Shown here one piece after another: positions 37,401 through 45,786 of a DNA stretch of 64,000 nucleotides (the stretch's first letter is position 1; the number at the start of each line of letters is the position of its first letter). The stretch comes from Ignavibacteriales bacterium (GTDB taxonomy: Bacteria > Bacteroidota > Ignavibacteria > Ignavibacteriales > Ignavibacteriaceae). The stretch spans positions 12,106 through 76,105 of the forward strand of contig JADJIH010000004.1 in assembly GCA_016707115.1 (NCBI GenBank), read 5' to 3'. The position numbers and the translations under genes were made by a program. The notes under the pieces are model-generated. The model saw only the letters and a program-made list of their open reading frames with translations. It made no database searches and had not been told where the DNA came from.

Positions 37401-37934
37401 GAAATCGTCTTCAAAAATATCTTTGAATTTTTTTGCAACTTCGCGTGCTTTTTCATAATTGCCATTAACAAGATGTGTTGATACAACTCCGCCGGCACAT
37501 GCAGTTGTACAAATTAATCCTTCGCGATATTGTTTTAATATTTCAAGATCGATTCGTGGTTTATAATAAAATCCTTCAGTGTGTCCGAGTGTGGAAAGAC
37601 GAGAAAGATTATCATAACCTTGTTTGTTTTTTGCAAGAAGGATTAAGTGATTGTAATGTTTGGATTTTTTCTTGTTGTTTACTTCTTCAGCTTTTGCTCG
37701 ATCAAAACGGCTTCCTTCAACAACGATGTAAGCTTCCATACCAAGAATTGGTTTGATACCTTCTTTTTTCGCCTTGTTGTAAAACTCTGCAGCACCGTAC
37801 ATAACTCCATGATCTGTAATTGCAACAGATTTCATATTATGTTTTTTGGCTGCTTTAATTAGTCCATCAACAGTGCAAGCACCATCTTGAAGACTATAAT
37901 GTGTGTGGTTGTGAAGATGAATAAAATCGGACAT
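34473..37934 (-). CDS. dnaE: DNA polymerase III alpha subunit
   Basis: This is the replicative polymerase. The 1153-residue protein has the N-terminal PHP domain (FIHLHNHTHYSLQDGACTVD, residues 1-~200), the catalytic Asp pair in MPDIDVDFADDQRGD (~residues 400-406) and the third Asp in GLLKMDFLGLRT (~560), the finger region, a helix-hairpin-helix part, and an OB fold (DVRVCGVVTELKTKFDKSGR). The length is typical of Bacteroidota DnaE, and no intein or insertion is present. It is convergent with the TMTC-like gene, with only 20 bases between them. Confidence 0.98.
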   Translation of the reverse strand: MSDFIHLHNHTHYSLQDGACTVDGLIKAAKKHNMKSVAITDHGVMYGAAEFYNKAKKEGIKPILGMEAYIVVEGSRFDRAKAEEVNNKKKSKHYNHLILLAKNKQGYDNLSRLSTLGHTEGFYYKPRIDLEILKQYREGLICTTACAGGVVSTHLVNGNYEKAREVAKKFKDIFEDDFYLEIQDHGMDVDKPILEGMPKLSKELGIKLVATNDCHYIEHEHAIAHNILLLLSDKNGADYTQLRYGTDQVYFKSSDEMTKIFKKYKGAIEHTLEIEEKIDLKLDFEGHHFPNFPIPKESKAKNLDEYMELLARQGLEKKFKVITPEIEDRFNFEIKTINEMGFPGYFLVVADFINAAKDRNIPVGPGRGSAAGSIVAYALGITNVDPLKYDLLFERFLNPARRSMPDIDVDFADDQRGDVIDYVREKYGAECVSQIITFNKLTSKAVLRDVARVLKIPIPTVNKITKFIPSKFGKVYSIDQALAEVPDLKWVKESNETDIQNLIKYARVLEGMNRNASKHAAGVVIAPDEVSKYVPLANAVSQQDIVTQYTMKDIENAGLLKMDFLGLRTLTIIRDAIDMIKKNHNVVIDIDDVPLDDEKTFSLFAKGQTTGVFQFESGPMREYLKQLHPTSLNDLAAMNALYRPGPMEFIDDFIDRKFGRKEVKYSHKILEPILKETYGIIVYQEQVIQLANKVGGMSLADADLLRRAMGKKDLKVMEDQKIVFVDGAIKNGVDKKNANEIFETIFKFANYGFNKSHAVAYSFIAYQTAYLKAHYPAEFLAANLKNEFENTDKVTKFLDDCRKLKIEVLPPDVNNPSLHFEAENGKIKFGMSAIKNVGVPAVKEIINARNNLGRDFKTIYDFCANTDNRIVSKRALEGLVLAGAFYSMNKNRAQLFEVIESALDYAHKIQNSKMLSSDSLFGEAEEVQLKEPDLPNVKPWTEKEFLAQERKVIGFYLTDHPLRRYELEFNSFATIHLGETEDVIEKSDVRVCGVVTELKTKFDKSGRTMAFFKLDDLTGSCECLMFSKAYDEFGKFVEDEEPVFAIGTLESSGDAVKMQVNKVIPMKKIANELTESLKLQISKEKISSAKLIELKSILLNHEGNIPVFINLTENGNDKGKLFSLQEIRIKITNELLKSLSEIFGEECVILKSK

Positions 37935-37981
37935 CGTATATCAATATTAAATTATCATTAGTAAAATATTTAATAACACAA

Positions 37982-38008
37982 TGTCATCCTGAGCCTGTCG
38001 AAGGATGA
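37982..38008. repeat. Short palindromic dispersed repeat (GTCATCCTGAGCCTGTCGAAGGATGA)
   Basis: TCATCCT and AGGATGA form a 7-bp stem around GAGCCTGTCGA. This is a short intergenic palindrome type widely seen in environmental Bacteroidota genomes. It is followed by GAATCTCAAAATTCATTC, a partial copy. It lies in the 289-base spacer between dnaE and dut; nothing else is evident there. Confidence 0.55.
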
Positions 38009-38223
38009 ATCTCAAAATTCATTCTTAGAAAAGATCAAAATAACAGAAAAATTTTATAATAAATTTTGCAAGTGCTAATCGAAGTTAATGAAATTGAAAA
38101 TGAAAATCTAAGTGGGAAAAATTTATTTCATAAACTCTTGACAGAAATTTTTTTTTACTTTTCACTAAATATTCCATCACTCCAACATTACATTCACTAT
38201 GCGCCATGCTCTACTCTTTGAGC

Positions 38224-38682
38224 TCACTTCTTCCCAGTATGCCCAAATCCACCTTCACCACGATTAGAAGAATTTAAATCATTTACTAACATAATTTTAG
38301 CTGTATAAACTTTTGAAACTATCAATTGTGCTATTCTATCACCTTTTGATATTTTAAAATCTTCCTTACCAAAGTTCATTAAAATAACTTTTATCTCGCC
38401 GCGATAATCAGAATCAATTGTACCTGGTGAATTTAGTATTCCGATACTATGATTTGCAGCTAATCCGCTTCTTGGTCTAACCTGAATTTCATATCCCAAA
38501 GGTATTTCAACCGAAATATCTGTTGGAATCAACTCAACTTTTCCTGGCTGAAGAATTACATAATCTTTAATTGCGGCACGAATATCCATTCCTGCACTGC
38601 CAGATGTAGCATAATAGGGTAATGGCACATCAAGAAAGTCTTCACTTAATCTTTTAACTTTTATTTTAATTTTATCAGTCAT
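38224..38682 (-). CDS. dut: Deoxyuridine 5'-triphosphate nucleotidohydrolase (dUTPase)
   Basis: The enzyme hydrolyses dUTP to dUMP, keeping uracil out of DNA and feeding thymidylate synthesis. The 152-residue protein has all five trimeric dUTPase motifs: SGSAGMDIRA, VRPRSGLAANHSIGILNSPG, TIDSDYRGEIKVILMN, KGDRIAQLIVSKV and RGEGGFGHTGKK. It starts one base after the flippase stop. Confidence 0.97.
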   Translation of the reverse strand: MTDKIKIKVKRLSEDFLDVPLPYYATSGSAGMDIRAAIKDYVILQPGKVELIPTDISVEIPLGYEIQVRPRSGLAANHSIGILNSPGTIDSDYRGEIKVILMNFGKEDFKISKGDRIAQLIVSKVYTAKIMLVNDLNSSNRGEGGFGHTGKK

Positions 38683-40137
38683 TTATCTCCGTAACAATTT
38701 AGTTTTAATAAAATTCATTTCGCTCTTTTCAAATACTTGCATAAAAATGTAAGCAATAAAAATAATTGCAAGAATTATTTTGTAATAGATAAGTAAAAAT
38801 CCACCATACATTAATAAATAGTAAACTGTTCCAACAAAAGTTACTGCAAGAGTAATTTTTGCAAGTTTTAAATAATCATAATTTATCTTATAAAACCTTT
38901 GTGTTACAATGTAATAACCTGAAGCCATAACAATATAGCTTAATAAAGTTGCAAGTGCAGCACCCATAATATTTAGCTGCGGAATTAATATATAATTTGC
39001 CACAATATTTGTTAAAGCACCAAGTCCGGCAACTAATGGAGCATAAATACTTTTTTCTTCAATATAAATTCCTGCTGAAAATACTACGTATAGGCCATTA
39101 AACAAGTAAGCAAGAAGTATAACAGGAACTATGTATAAACCTTCCCAAAACTTTGACCCAATAATTGAATATCCAAAAAGGTTTATTTGAACAATATCAG
39201 AAATGAAAAGAGATAAAAGCACCAGCATCAAACTTCCAATAATTGTAAAGTAAATAAGCACTTTTGAAAATAATTCTTTTGCGTTTTCTTCTTTTGCATT
39301 TGTTAAAAAGAAAGGCTGCCATGCATACTGAAACATATTTACAAACAGCATCATAAAAATGCCGAGTTTATAATTTGCTTTATAAATTCCAACAGTATCA
39401 ACATCTGTTAATTTTTCAAGTATTGGTGCATCGATTACCTGCACTAACATCATTCCCAATCCTGCGGGCAAGTAAGGCAATCCAAATTTTAATAATCTAT
39501 TAAATAAAACTTTATGAAAACTAAATTTAATATTCTTAAGTATAGTTGGAGTTAAAAGTAAGAATGATAAAACTGACGCAGCCAGATTACTTATAAATAT
39601 CGCCTCAATTCCCCATTTAAGTTTTAAAATTAAAAAGACATTAAGAGTGATGTTGAAAACAATACTTAGAATTTTTATTAGCGAAAATAATTTAGCTTTC
39701 TTTTCAAGTCGTAATTTTAAAAATGGGATTACAACATTAGCATCAACAAATAATATTAGAGCAGTAAGTGTGATGATGTAGTTTAAGTTTGATTTTAATT
39801 CAACAAATTCAGCAATCGGCTTTTGTAAAAATATTAACATCCCGCCAATGAAAATTGAAGTTAGTAAAACACTAAAGTATGGAGTTGAAAAATTATCTTT
39901 TTCATCGCCAACATCTTTGAATGCAGAATACTTTAAGAAAGCTGCATCCATGCCATAAATAAAAATAATATTGAATAATGCGATGTATGAATAGACAAGA
40001 ATTACAACACCGTAATCAGCAGGAGAAAAAACATTTGTGTAAAATGGTACAAGAATAAAATTTAGAAATCTGCCCAGCATCGTGCTGATGCCATAAATAG
40101 CAGTATCCTTAGTTAGTTCTTTTAATTTTTCTTTCAT
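38683..40137 (-). CDS. Oligosaccharide flippase family membrane protein
   Basis: The 484-residue protein has about 12-14 membrane helices and the MATE/Wzx-type N-terminus (ELTKDTAIYGISTMLGRFLN, VPFYTNVFSPADYGVVIL). It probably flips lipid-linked oligosaccharides across the inner membrane. It sits directly upstream of dut, away from the main polysaccharide locus, and is one of two flippases in the window. Its substrate is unknown. Confidence 0.85.
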   Translation of the reverse strand: MKEKLKELTKDTAIYGISTMLGRFLNFILVPFYTNVFSPADYGVVILVYSYIALFNIIFIYGMDAAFLKYSAFKDVGDEKDNFSTPYFSVLLTSIFIGGMLIFLQKPIAEFVELKSNLNYIITLTALILFVDANVVIPFLKLRLEKKAKLFSLIKILSIVFNITLNVFLILKLKWGIEAIFISNLAASVLSFLLLTPTILKNIKFSFHKVLFNRLLKFGLPYLPAGLGMMLVQVIDAPILEKLTDVDTVGIYKANYKLGIFMMLFVNMFQYAWQPFFLTNAKEENAKELFSKVLIYFTIIGSLMLVLLSLFISDIVQINLFGYSIIGSKFWEGLYIVPVILLAYLFNGLYVVFSAGIYIEEKSIYAPLVAGLGALTNIVANYILIPQLNIMGAALATLLSYIVMASGYYIVTQRFYKINYDYLKLAKITLAVTFVGTVYYLLMYGGFLLIYYKIILAIIFIAYIFMQVFEKSEMNFIKTKLLRR

Positions 40138-40143
40138 TAGATT

Positions 40144-40991
40144 TTAGAGAGTAATCTCAAGTGAGATATCCAAAGCTTTTACGCTATGTGTTAATGCACC
40201 AACAGAAATAAAATCAACTCCGGTTTCTGCAATTGATTTTACCGTTTCTAAGTTTACTCCGCCTGATGCTTCAATTTTATCGTACCATTAATTATTTTGA
40301 CAGCTTTTTTCATTTCATCAATGTCAAAATTATCGAGCATAATTATATCAGCTTTTGTTTTAATCGCTTCTTCAACTTCCTTTAGATTTTTTGTTTCAAC
40401 TTCAATCTTAAATTTTGTGCGATGTTTTTTATTATACTTTACACACGTTTCAACAGCTTTTGTGATTGAGCCTGCAACTTCAATATGATTATCTTTAATT
40501 AAAAACATATCATACAAACCAATTCGATGATTTGCGCATCCCCCGAGTTTAACAGCTAGCTTATCTAAAGTACGCAAACCAGGAACAGTTTTTCTGGTAT
40601 CAATAACTTTTGCTTTTGTGTGCTTAACCATTTCAGAATAGTTGTTTGCTGATGTTGCTATGCCGCTCATTCGTTGCAAAAAATTTAATGCAGTTCTTTC
40701 TGCAGTTAGTAATGATTGAGCTTTGCCTGAAACTATTGCAGCAACATCACCATATTTTACTTTAGAACCATCTTTAATTTTGATTTCAAATTTTATTTTG
40801 GGATCAACAGATTTAAAGACTGCTTTTGCAATTTCTAACCCTGCAATAATCCCTTCGGCCTTTACAAGAAATTCTCCAATGGCTTTTTTGGATTTTGAAA
40901 TCGTGGCTTTAGTTGTGATGTCTCCGTTTTTAACATCTTCCTGCAGAGCGTTTTTGATAAGTTTCAAAGTTGTTTTATCGGTTTTATTCAT
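40144..40991 (-). CDS. nadC: Nicotinate-nucleotide pyrophosphorylase (carboxylating), with a frameshift near the 3' end
   Basis: NadC converts quinolinate and PRPP to nicotinate mononucleotide in NAD synthesis. The first frame (40254-40991) has GDITTKATI, TRKTVPGLRTLDKLAVKLGG, NHRIGLYDMFLIKDNH and KFKIEVETKNLKEVEEAI, but ends abnormally at TIKLKHQAE. The missing tail is present in another frame at 40144 to about 40268: IEASGGVNLETVKSIAETGV, DFISVGALTHSVKALDISLE and a stop. One extra base near 40266 (giving NGxYDKIEASGG) restores a full-length enzyme of ~282 residues. The change is probably a consensus error, because the downstream codons remain intact. Confidence 0.93.
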
Positions 40992-41083
40992 ATTTTTTGC
41001 AGGTTGAAACCTGCGCTACGAAATTTGATTTATTATTTTTTTAAAGTATGACAATATTTTATTAATTATAATCTAAATAAAAG

Positions 41084-41494
41084 TTATTCATAATATTTTT
41101 TTACAGCATCAATAAAAAGTTTTGGGGCACGTGTTGGTCTGTTTGTTTTAGCATCAAGAAAAGCTAATTCCACATATCCTTCACATATAACTACATCTCT
41201 TTCTTTGGCCTTAATAATATGATCAATATGAACTTTTACTGCTGGTAATTTTTCAACTCGAGTTTCAATAACTAAAAGTTCATCATAAAAAGCGGGAGAA
41301 AAAAAATGAATTTTAGTTTCTATAACCGGCATAAAGAATCCGCTCTTCTCAATTACTTCATACGGCAATCCAACTTCTCGCATCATCTCCGTTCTGCCGA
41401 CTTCAAAGTACTCAAAATATTTTCCATTATAGGCAAATCTCATTTGATCTGTATCGGCATATCGAACACGAACTTCTGTAAAATGTTTTTGCAT
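41084..41494 (-). CDS. YbgC/FadM-type acyl-CoA thioesterase
   Basis: The 136-residue hotdog-fold protein has the 4HBT motif VRYADTDQMRFAYNGKYFEY followed by FEVGRTEMMREVG, in which the Asp of YADTDQ is the likely catalytic residue. It would hydrolyse acyl-CoA or acyl-ACP thioesters; the natural substrate is unknown. It is transcribed away from accA's terminator toward nadC. Confidence 0.88.
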   Translation of the reverse strand: MQKHFTEVRVRYADTDQMRFAYNGKYFEYFEVGRTEMMREVGLPYEVIEKSGFFMPVIETKIHFFSPAFYDELLVIETRVEKLPAVKVHIDHIIKAKERDVVICEGYVELAFLDAKTNRPTRAPKLFIDAVKKYYE

Positions 41495-41530
41495 ATAATT
41501 CTAATTAAATTTTTGATGTGTTAAAATAAA

Positions 41531-41555
41531 AAAATCCCGAGCTAATCGGGATTTT
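41531..41555 (-). terminator. Rho-independent terminator after accA
   Basis: A perfect 10-bp stem (AAAATCCCGA / TCGGGATTTT) with a 5-base loop is followed by a T-rich stretch on the minus strand, 27 bases past the accA stop. Confidence 0.85.
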
Positions 41556-41581
41556 AAATTTTGAAACTGATTAATCTCATA

Positions 41582-42532
41582 CTATTCAGTAAAAACGCCC
41601 ATCTTACCAAATTTTTCTATACGGTTGTCTACAAGTTTTTCTGGTTTGATTTTTATAAGATCATCAAGTTCTTCAATCAAAGCTGCTTTCAAATTATCTG
41701 CAGCCTCTTTATGATTTTTGTGTGCGCCGCCTAATGGTTCTTTAATTATTCTATCAATTATTCCCTGCTCTAATAGATCGGGTGCAGTAAGTTTTAATGC
41801 TTCAGCAGCTTGCTCTTTATATTCCCAGCTTCTCCACAAAATTGAAGAACAGGATTCAGGACTGATAACAGAATACCAGCAATTTTCTAACATTAAAATT
41901 CTATCTCCTACCCCGATTCCTAAAGCGCCGCCGCTTGCGCCTTCACCAATTATCACAACAACAATTGGAACTTTAAGTTTACTCATCTCAAAAAGATTTC
42001 TTGCAATTGCTTCTGCCTGCCCGCGTTCTTCAGCTTCAAGACCAGGAAATGCACCGGGAGTGTCTATTAAAGTAATAACAGGCCTATTAAACTTTTCGGC
42101 AAGTTTAAATAAGCGCAAAGCTTTACGGTAGCCTTCCGGATTCATCATACCAAAATTTCTGTAAACGTTGGACTTTGTGTCTCGCCCCTTCTGCTGTCCC
42201 AGAATTACAACTTTATGCTGACCAATTGATGCGAGTCCACCGACAACAGCTTTATCATCTTTGAAAGCCCTGTCACCGTGGAGCTCAACAAAAGATTCTG
42301 TCATGTCATAAATGTAGTCGAGTGTATAAGGTCTTTCAGGATGACGTGCTAATTGCACACGCTGCCATCTGGAAAGGTCCCTGTATAATTCTTCTTTCAA
42401 TTGTCTTACTTTCTCTTCGAGCCTTATTACATCTTTTTCGATGTCAAGGTTATCGGAGAATTTTTTCATTTCATCTAATTTAGACTCTAATTCATAAATT
42501 GGTTTTTCAAAATCTAAAATTGTTTTTGCCAT
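41582..42532 (-). CDS. accA: Acetyl-CoA carboxylase carboxyltransferase alpha subunit
   Basis: With AccD this subunit transfers carboxyl from biotin to acetyl-CoA to make malonyl-CoA for fatty-acid synthesis. Family blocks are clear: LARHPERPYTLDYIYDMTES, FVELHGDRAFKDDKAVVGGL, RPVITLIDTPGAFPGLEAEE and GEGASGGALGIGVGDRILML. The start MAKTILDFEKPI at 42532 is the usual one and abuts the upstream stop without overlap; an ATG six codons earlier would overlap. AccD is not in the window. Confidence 0.97.
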   Translation of the reverse strand: MAKTILDFEKPIYELESKLDEMKKFSDNLDIEKDVIRLEEKVRQLKEELYRDLSRWQRVQLARHPERPYTLDYIYDMTESFVELHGDRAFKDDKAVVGGLASIGQHKVVILGQQKGRDTKSNVYRNFGMMNPEGYRKALRLFKLAEKFNRPVITLIDTPGAFPGLEAEERGQAEAIARNLFEMSKLKVPIVVVIIGEGASGGALGIGVGDRILMLENCWYSVISPESCSSILWRSWEYKEQAAEALKLTAPDLLEQGIIDRIIKEPLGGAHKNHKEAADNLKAALIEELDDLIKIKPEKLVDNRIEKFGKMGVFTE

Positions 42533-42534
42533 CT

Positions 42535-44514
42535 TTACTTTTTGCTCCACATTTTATTTAACGATTTAGCAAGTATTTCTAAATCGAGCCAAATGTTCTG
42601 ATTTTTTGCGTAATAAAAATTCAATTTTTCTAATTCTTCAGGATTCTCATTTTCAATATACCAATATCCGGTTAAACCTGTTTTCCCTAAAAAATTATCA
42701 CTAATTGATTTAGTTAAATCAGGGCCCACCAAACTAGCGCTTCTGCTTAATACTTTGGGAAAACCTAGAACGAATTTAGTAAAATCAGATTGCGTTTGCA
42801 CCAGTTTGCTCTTGAAAAATATATAAGGATAAATCAAAATCAAAGAAGGGATTATTATTGCAAAATCAAATACAGCTTTTATAAATCTCATTTGCGGTAT
42901 AGAAATATTATATTGCAAATCAATTACAGGCATATCATCAAGCATTGTAACTGCCGTTTTACCAACGATAAAATCAAGATTACTTCCAACTATTTTAAAC
43001 TCAACATTTTCTTCACGGCATTTTGCAACTATCTCCATCATTTTGTTATATGTTAAATCACCGGACGAAAATATTACTTCATTGATTTTATTTTCTTTTA
43101 TCACTCGCTTTATATTCTGATCGGTCCCGATCACATCAAACAAATCTATCTTTTCGCCTATATTCTTATTTGAAAATCCGATTAATCCAACAACACTTCT
43201 TCTATCTGTTTTCTTCTTTTTAATCTTTTTACCGATTTGAATAGCATTATCATTCAGGCCTACAATCAGTGTTCTTTTTTGTTTTAAATCATCATCAACC
43301 AAATCTTTTTTTAAGACGATCTTAAAAACAATTCGCCATAATGAAAGAGCAACTAACAGAAATACATAAGTTATCAAAACTATTGCACGGCTAAATGCAA
43401 AATCCTTAAAGAAAAATGTTAATGAAGTTAGAATTGGCAAACTAATTAAAATGGAAAGCAGTGTTTTCGATACAGACAATCTGTCTTTTTTGTAATTGCC
43501 TATTGCAAACGAAACAATAATCTGTATTAATGCAGGTACAGAATAAACAATAGGAATCGCAAAATCAGGGAAACCTCCCCAGTTGCTGAGGCTATGATAT
43601 ATTTTTTCGGAAGCGAACAAACACAAATCGAAAAAGATAAAATCTAGAATAACTGAAATAATTACTAGTTTTCTCGCACCAATAAAAGCAAAAACACTTC
43701 TTACAGCAATTGCACTTCTTAAAATAATCTCAACAAGCAAAGAACTCGATAAATGCTTTTTAACAAAAAGATGCATTGCACTGTAAAAAACTTTTGTTTC
43801 ATCAAAACTGCTTCGTTTGGTACTTTCACCTTTGTAATGGATTATTTGTGTTGAGTGAACATAATAAACTTTAAATCCATCTTTTTGAATTCGATAACAC
43901 AAATCTAAATCTTCACCATACATAAAAAACTGTTCATCAAATCCGCCAACTTTTTCATAAACTTCTTTTCGCATCATCATGAATGAACCGGAAATTGCAT
44001 CTACTTCGTAAGTTTGATTTTCATCAAGATAAGTAAGATTGTAACGTGCAAAAATTCTGCTGTTGGGAAAAAGTGAACTTAATCCAGTAACTTTTGTAAA
44101 TGATGTCCATGGACCGGGAAAACTTCTTCGGCAAGCCAGCTGTAATGTTCCATCAGGGTTTAAGATTTTGCATCCGGCTAAGCCAGCAGAAGGATTTAAT
44201 TCAAAAAACTTTATCATCTTTTCAAAGGTATCTTCTGCAACAATTGTGTCAGGATTAATTAATAAAATAAATTTACCAGTTGCTTCTTTTAAGCCAATAT
44301 TGTTGGCTTTGCCAAATCCAAGATTTTTTTGATTTGCAATTAATTTTATCTGTGGAAATTTTTCTCTAATAAAATCAACACTTCCATCATCAGAAGCATT
44401 ATCTATAATTATAATTTCTTTTTTAAGATTTGATGAGGCTTTTTCTATGGAGTGAATTAAATTCTGAAGGAATTCTTTTACGTTGTAGTTTACTATGATT
44501 ATTGAAAGATCCAA
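42535..44514 (-). CDS. GT2 glycosyltransferase fused to a degenerate polyprenyl phosphoglycosyltransferase-like domain
   Basis: The 659-residue protein has two parts. Residues 1-~240 are a rhamnosyltransferase-like GT2 domain (IIIVNYNVKEFLQNLIHSIE, NASDDGSVDFI, LLINPDTIVAED, GGFDEQFFMYGEDLDLCYRI). Residues ~280-659 follow the layout of a WbaP/exopolysaccharide phosphoglycosyltransferase: several membrane helices, a Rossmann-like domain (RTLIVGLNDNAIQIGKKIKK), a membrane-dipping segment (MRFIKAVFDFAIIIPSLILI) and a C-terminus TGLTGYWYIENEN ... WLDLEILAKSL. The core with the catalytic Asp-Glu pair and the FKQERxGxxGKxFxxxKFRSM motif is lost. The second half is therefore probably non-catalytic and may anchor or regulate. 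It is just upstream of accA, with the mannose synthase before it. Confidence 0.8.
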   Translation of the reverse strand: MDLSIIIVNYNVKEFLQNLIHSIEKASSNLKKEIIIIDNASDDGSVDFIREKFPQIKLIANQKNLGFGKANNIGLKEATGKFILLINPDTIVAEDTFEKMIKFFELNPSAGLAGCKILNPDGTLQLACRRSFPGPWTSFTKVTGLSSLFPNSRIFARYNLTYLDENQTYEVDAISGSFMMMRKEVYEKVGGFDEQFFMYGEDLDLCYRIQKDGFKVYYVHSTQIIHYKGESTKRSSFDETKVFYSAMHLFVKKHLSSSLLVEIILRSAIAVRSVFAFIGARKLVIISVILDFIFFDLCLFASEKIYHSLSNWGGFPDFAIPIVYSVPALIQIIVSFAIGNYKKDRLSVSKTLLSILISLPILTSLTFFFKDFAFSRAIVLITYVFLLVALSLWRIVFKIVLKKDLVDDDLKQKRTLIVGLNDNAIQIGKKIKKKKTDRRSVVGLIGFSNKNIGEKIDLFDVIGTDQNIKRVIKENKINEVIFSSGDLTYNKMMEIVAKCREENVEFKIVGSNLDFIVGKTAVTMLDDMPVIDLQYNISIPQMRFIKAVFDFAIIIPSLILIYPYIFFKSKLVQTQSDFTKFVLGFPKVLSRSASLVGPDLTKSISDNFLGKTGLTGYWYIENENPEELEKLNFYYAKNQNIWLDLEILAKSLNKMWSKK

Positions 44515-44525
44515 TTATTTGATCC

Positions 44526-45248
44526 TTACAATTTGCCAAACATATGCTGCAGTCTAAGCTTCCAAACCATTGTTACTGCTTCCCGAACAATTTTTTTAGA
44601 CATTTTAGATTTTCCTTTAACACGATCAGAAAACACAATTGGTATTTCTTTAATCTTAAATCCTTTTGAATATGCTTTAAATGTCATTTCAATCTGAAAC
44701 GAATAACCATTTGATCTTACCTTATCCAGATCAATTGCTTCTAAAACTTTTTTACGGAAACATTTAAATCCACCCGTTGCATCTTTTATTGGCATTCCTG
44801 TAATAATTCTTGTATAAACACTTGCAAAAAAACTTAAAAGCAATCTTGCCATTGGCCAGTTAAGAACACGAACACCATTAATATATCTACTACCAAGAAC
44901 AAGATCATTATCACTAATTGCAATTAAAAAGTTTTTTAATTCATTTGGATCGTGCGAGAAATCCGCATCCATTTCAAAAATAAAATCATAATTATTTTGC
45001 AATGCATATTTAAATCCTGCAAGATAGGCGGTACCCAATCCCATTTTCTTTTCACGTTCTAAAAGATGAATCCTGTCGTTTTTCTTCATCTCTTCCTTTA
45101 CAAATGCACCTGTTCCATCAGGTGAACCATCATCAACAATTAATATATGGATGCTTTCATCCTGTGATAAAACAATAGGAATAAGTCTCGGAAGATTTTC
45201 GAGCTCATTGTATGTTGGGACAATTACTAGTGATTTGAAGTTACTCAT
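44526..45248 (-). CDS. Polyprenol-phosphate mannose synthase-like GT2
   Basis: This type transfers mannose from GDP-mannose to polyprenyl phosphate on the cytoplasmic face. The 240-residue protein has VIVPTYNELENLPRLIPIVL, IVDDGSPDGTGAFV, EMDADFSHDPNELKN, the family-specific GMPIKDATGGFKCFRKKVLE and RVKGKSKMSKKIVREAVTMV. No C-terminal membrane helices are present, as in bacterial Ppm1-type catalytic units. The product could feed the TMTC-like enzyme at 32854-34452 or a GT-C step of the polysaccharide pathway (inference). Confidence 0.88.
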   Translation of the reverse strand: MSNFKSLVIVPTYNELENLPRLIPIVLSQDESIHILIVDDGSPDGTGAFVKEEMKKNDRIHLLEREKKMGLGTAYLAGFKYALQNNYDFIFEMDADFSHDPNELKNFLIAISDNDLVLGSRYINGVRVLNWPMARLLLSFFASVYTRIITGMPIKDATGGFKCFRKKVLEAIDLDKVRSNGYSFQIEMTFKAYSKGFKIKEIPIVFSDRVKGKSKMSKKIVREAVTMVWKLRLQHMFGKL

Positions 45249-45331
45249 ATTTTTAGATAGTAGGTTGAAAACTCTTTTCGATAAAACTTATTTTTATGTC
45301 ATTTATAGTAATTAAGTCATTCTTCGTTAAT

Positions 45332-45691
45332 TTAATTTTGATTTTTACCAATAGCATTTATGTAATTATTTAGTTTAACACCTAAATCATTAATTTCTTT
45401 TTCAAACTTTTCCAATTCTTCGTTAGAAAGTAATTCTCGGTTAAAAGCTTTTGTCAACCAGGTTTTAGTTTCGTATAAAGAACCTCTTGAATAATAACAG
45501 AATTGTCTTTCTTCTTTATAAAAAAACCTGCCGAATCCTTCACTTAAATTTGCAGCAACTGAATCAGCTGATCTGATTAATTGCTTACCTATTGTATCCT
45601 TTGCAAAATAATCCCATTTAACAACAATAACCCACACATCTTCGGCTAATTTCATTGATAATTGATAAACTCTAAGTTCTTCCAATTTCAT
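45332..45691 (-). CDS. Four-helix bundle protein (S23/IVP family)
   Basis: The 119-residue helical protein matches the family first seen inside 23S rRNA intervening sequences: LRVYQLSMKLAEDVWVIVVK, DTIGKQLIRSADSVAANLSE with the conserved SAxSxxxNxxEG pattern, and YYSRGSLYETKTWL. These proteins are small pentameric helical bundles with no firm biochemical role and are often found as stray genes near polysaccharide loci. Here it stands between the mannose synthase and the phosphoglycosyltransferase, with no rRNA nearby. Confidence 0.85.
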   Translation of the reverse strand: MKLEELRVYQLSMKLAEDVWVIVVKWDYFAKDTIGKQLIRSADSVAANLSEGFGRFFYKEERQFCYYSRGSLYETKTWLTKAFNRELLSNEELEKFEKEINDLGVKLNNYINAIGKNQN

Positions 45692-45786
45692 CTACGCCTC
45701 CAATCAAAAATAGAATTTAATACAATCTAATTTATCAACTAATTACTATAAATGACCATTGCTTGACCATAGAATGACTATGTATC

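Noticed and set aside
38138..38166. TTGACA followed by a T-run, as a promoter toward dut
   Set aside because: It points antisense to dut, has no convincing -10, and no gene follows on that strand.
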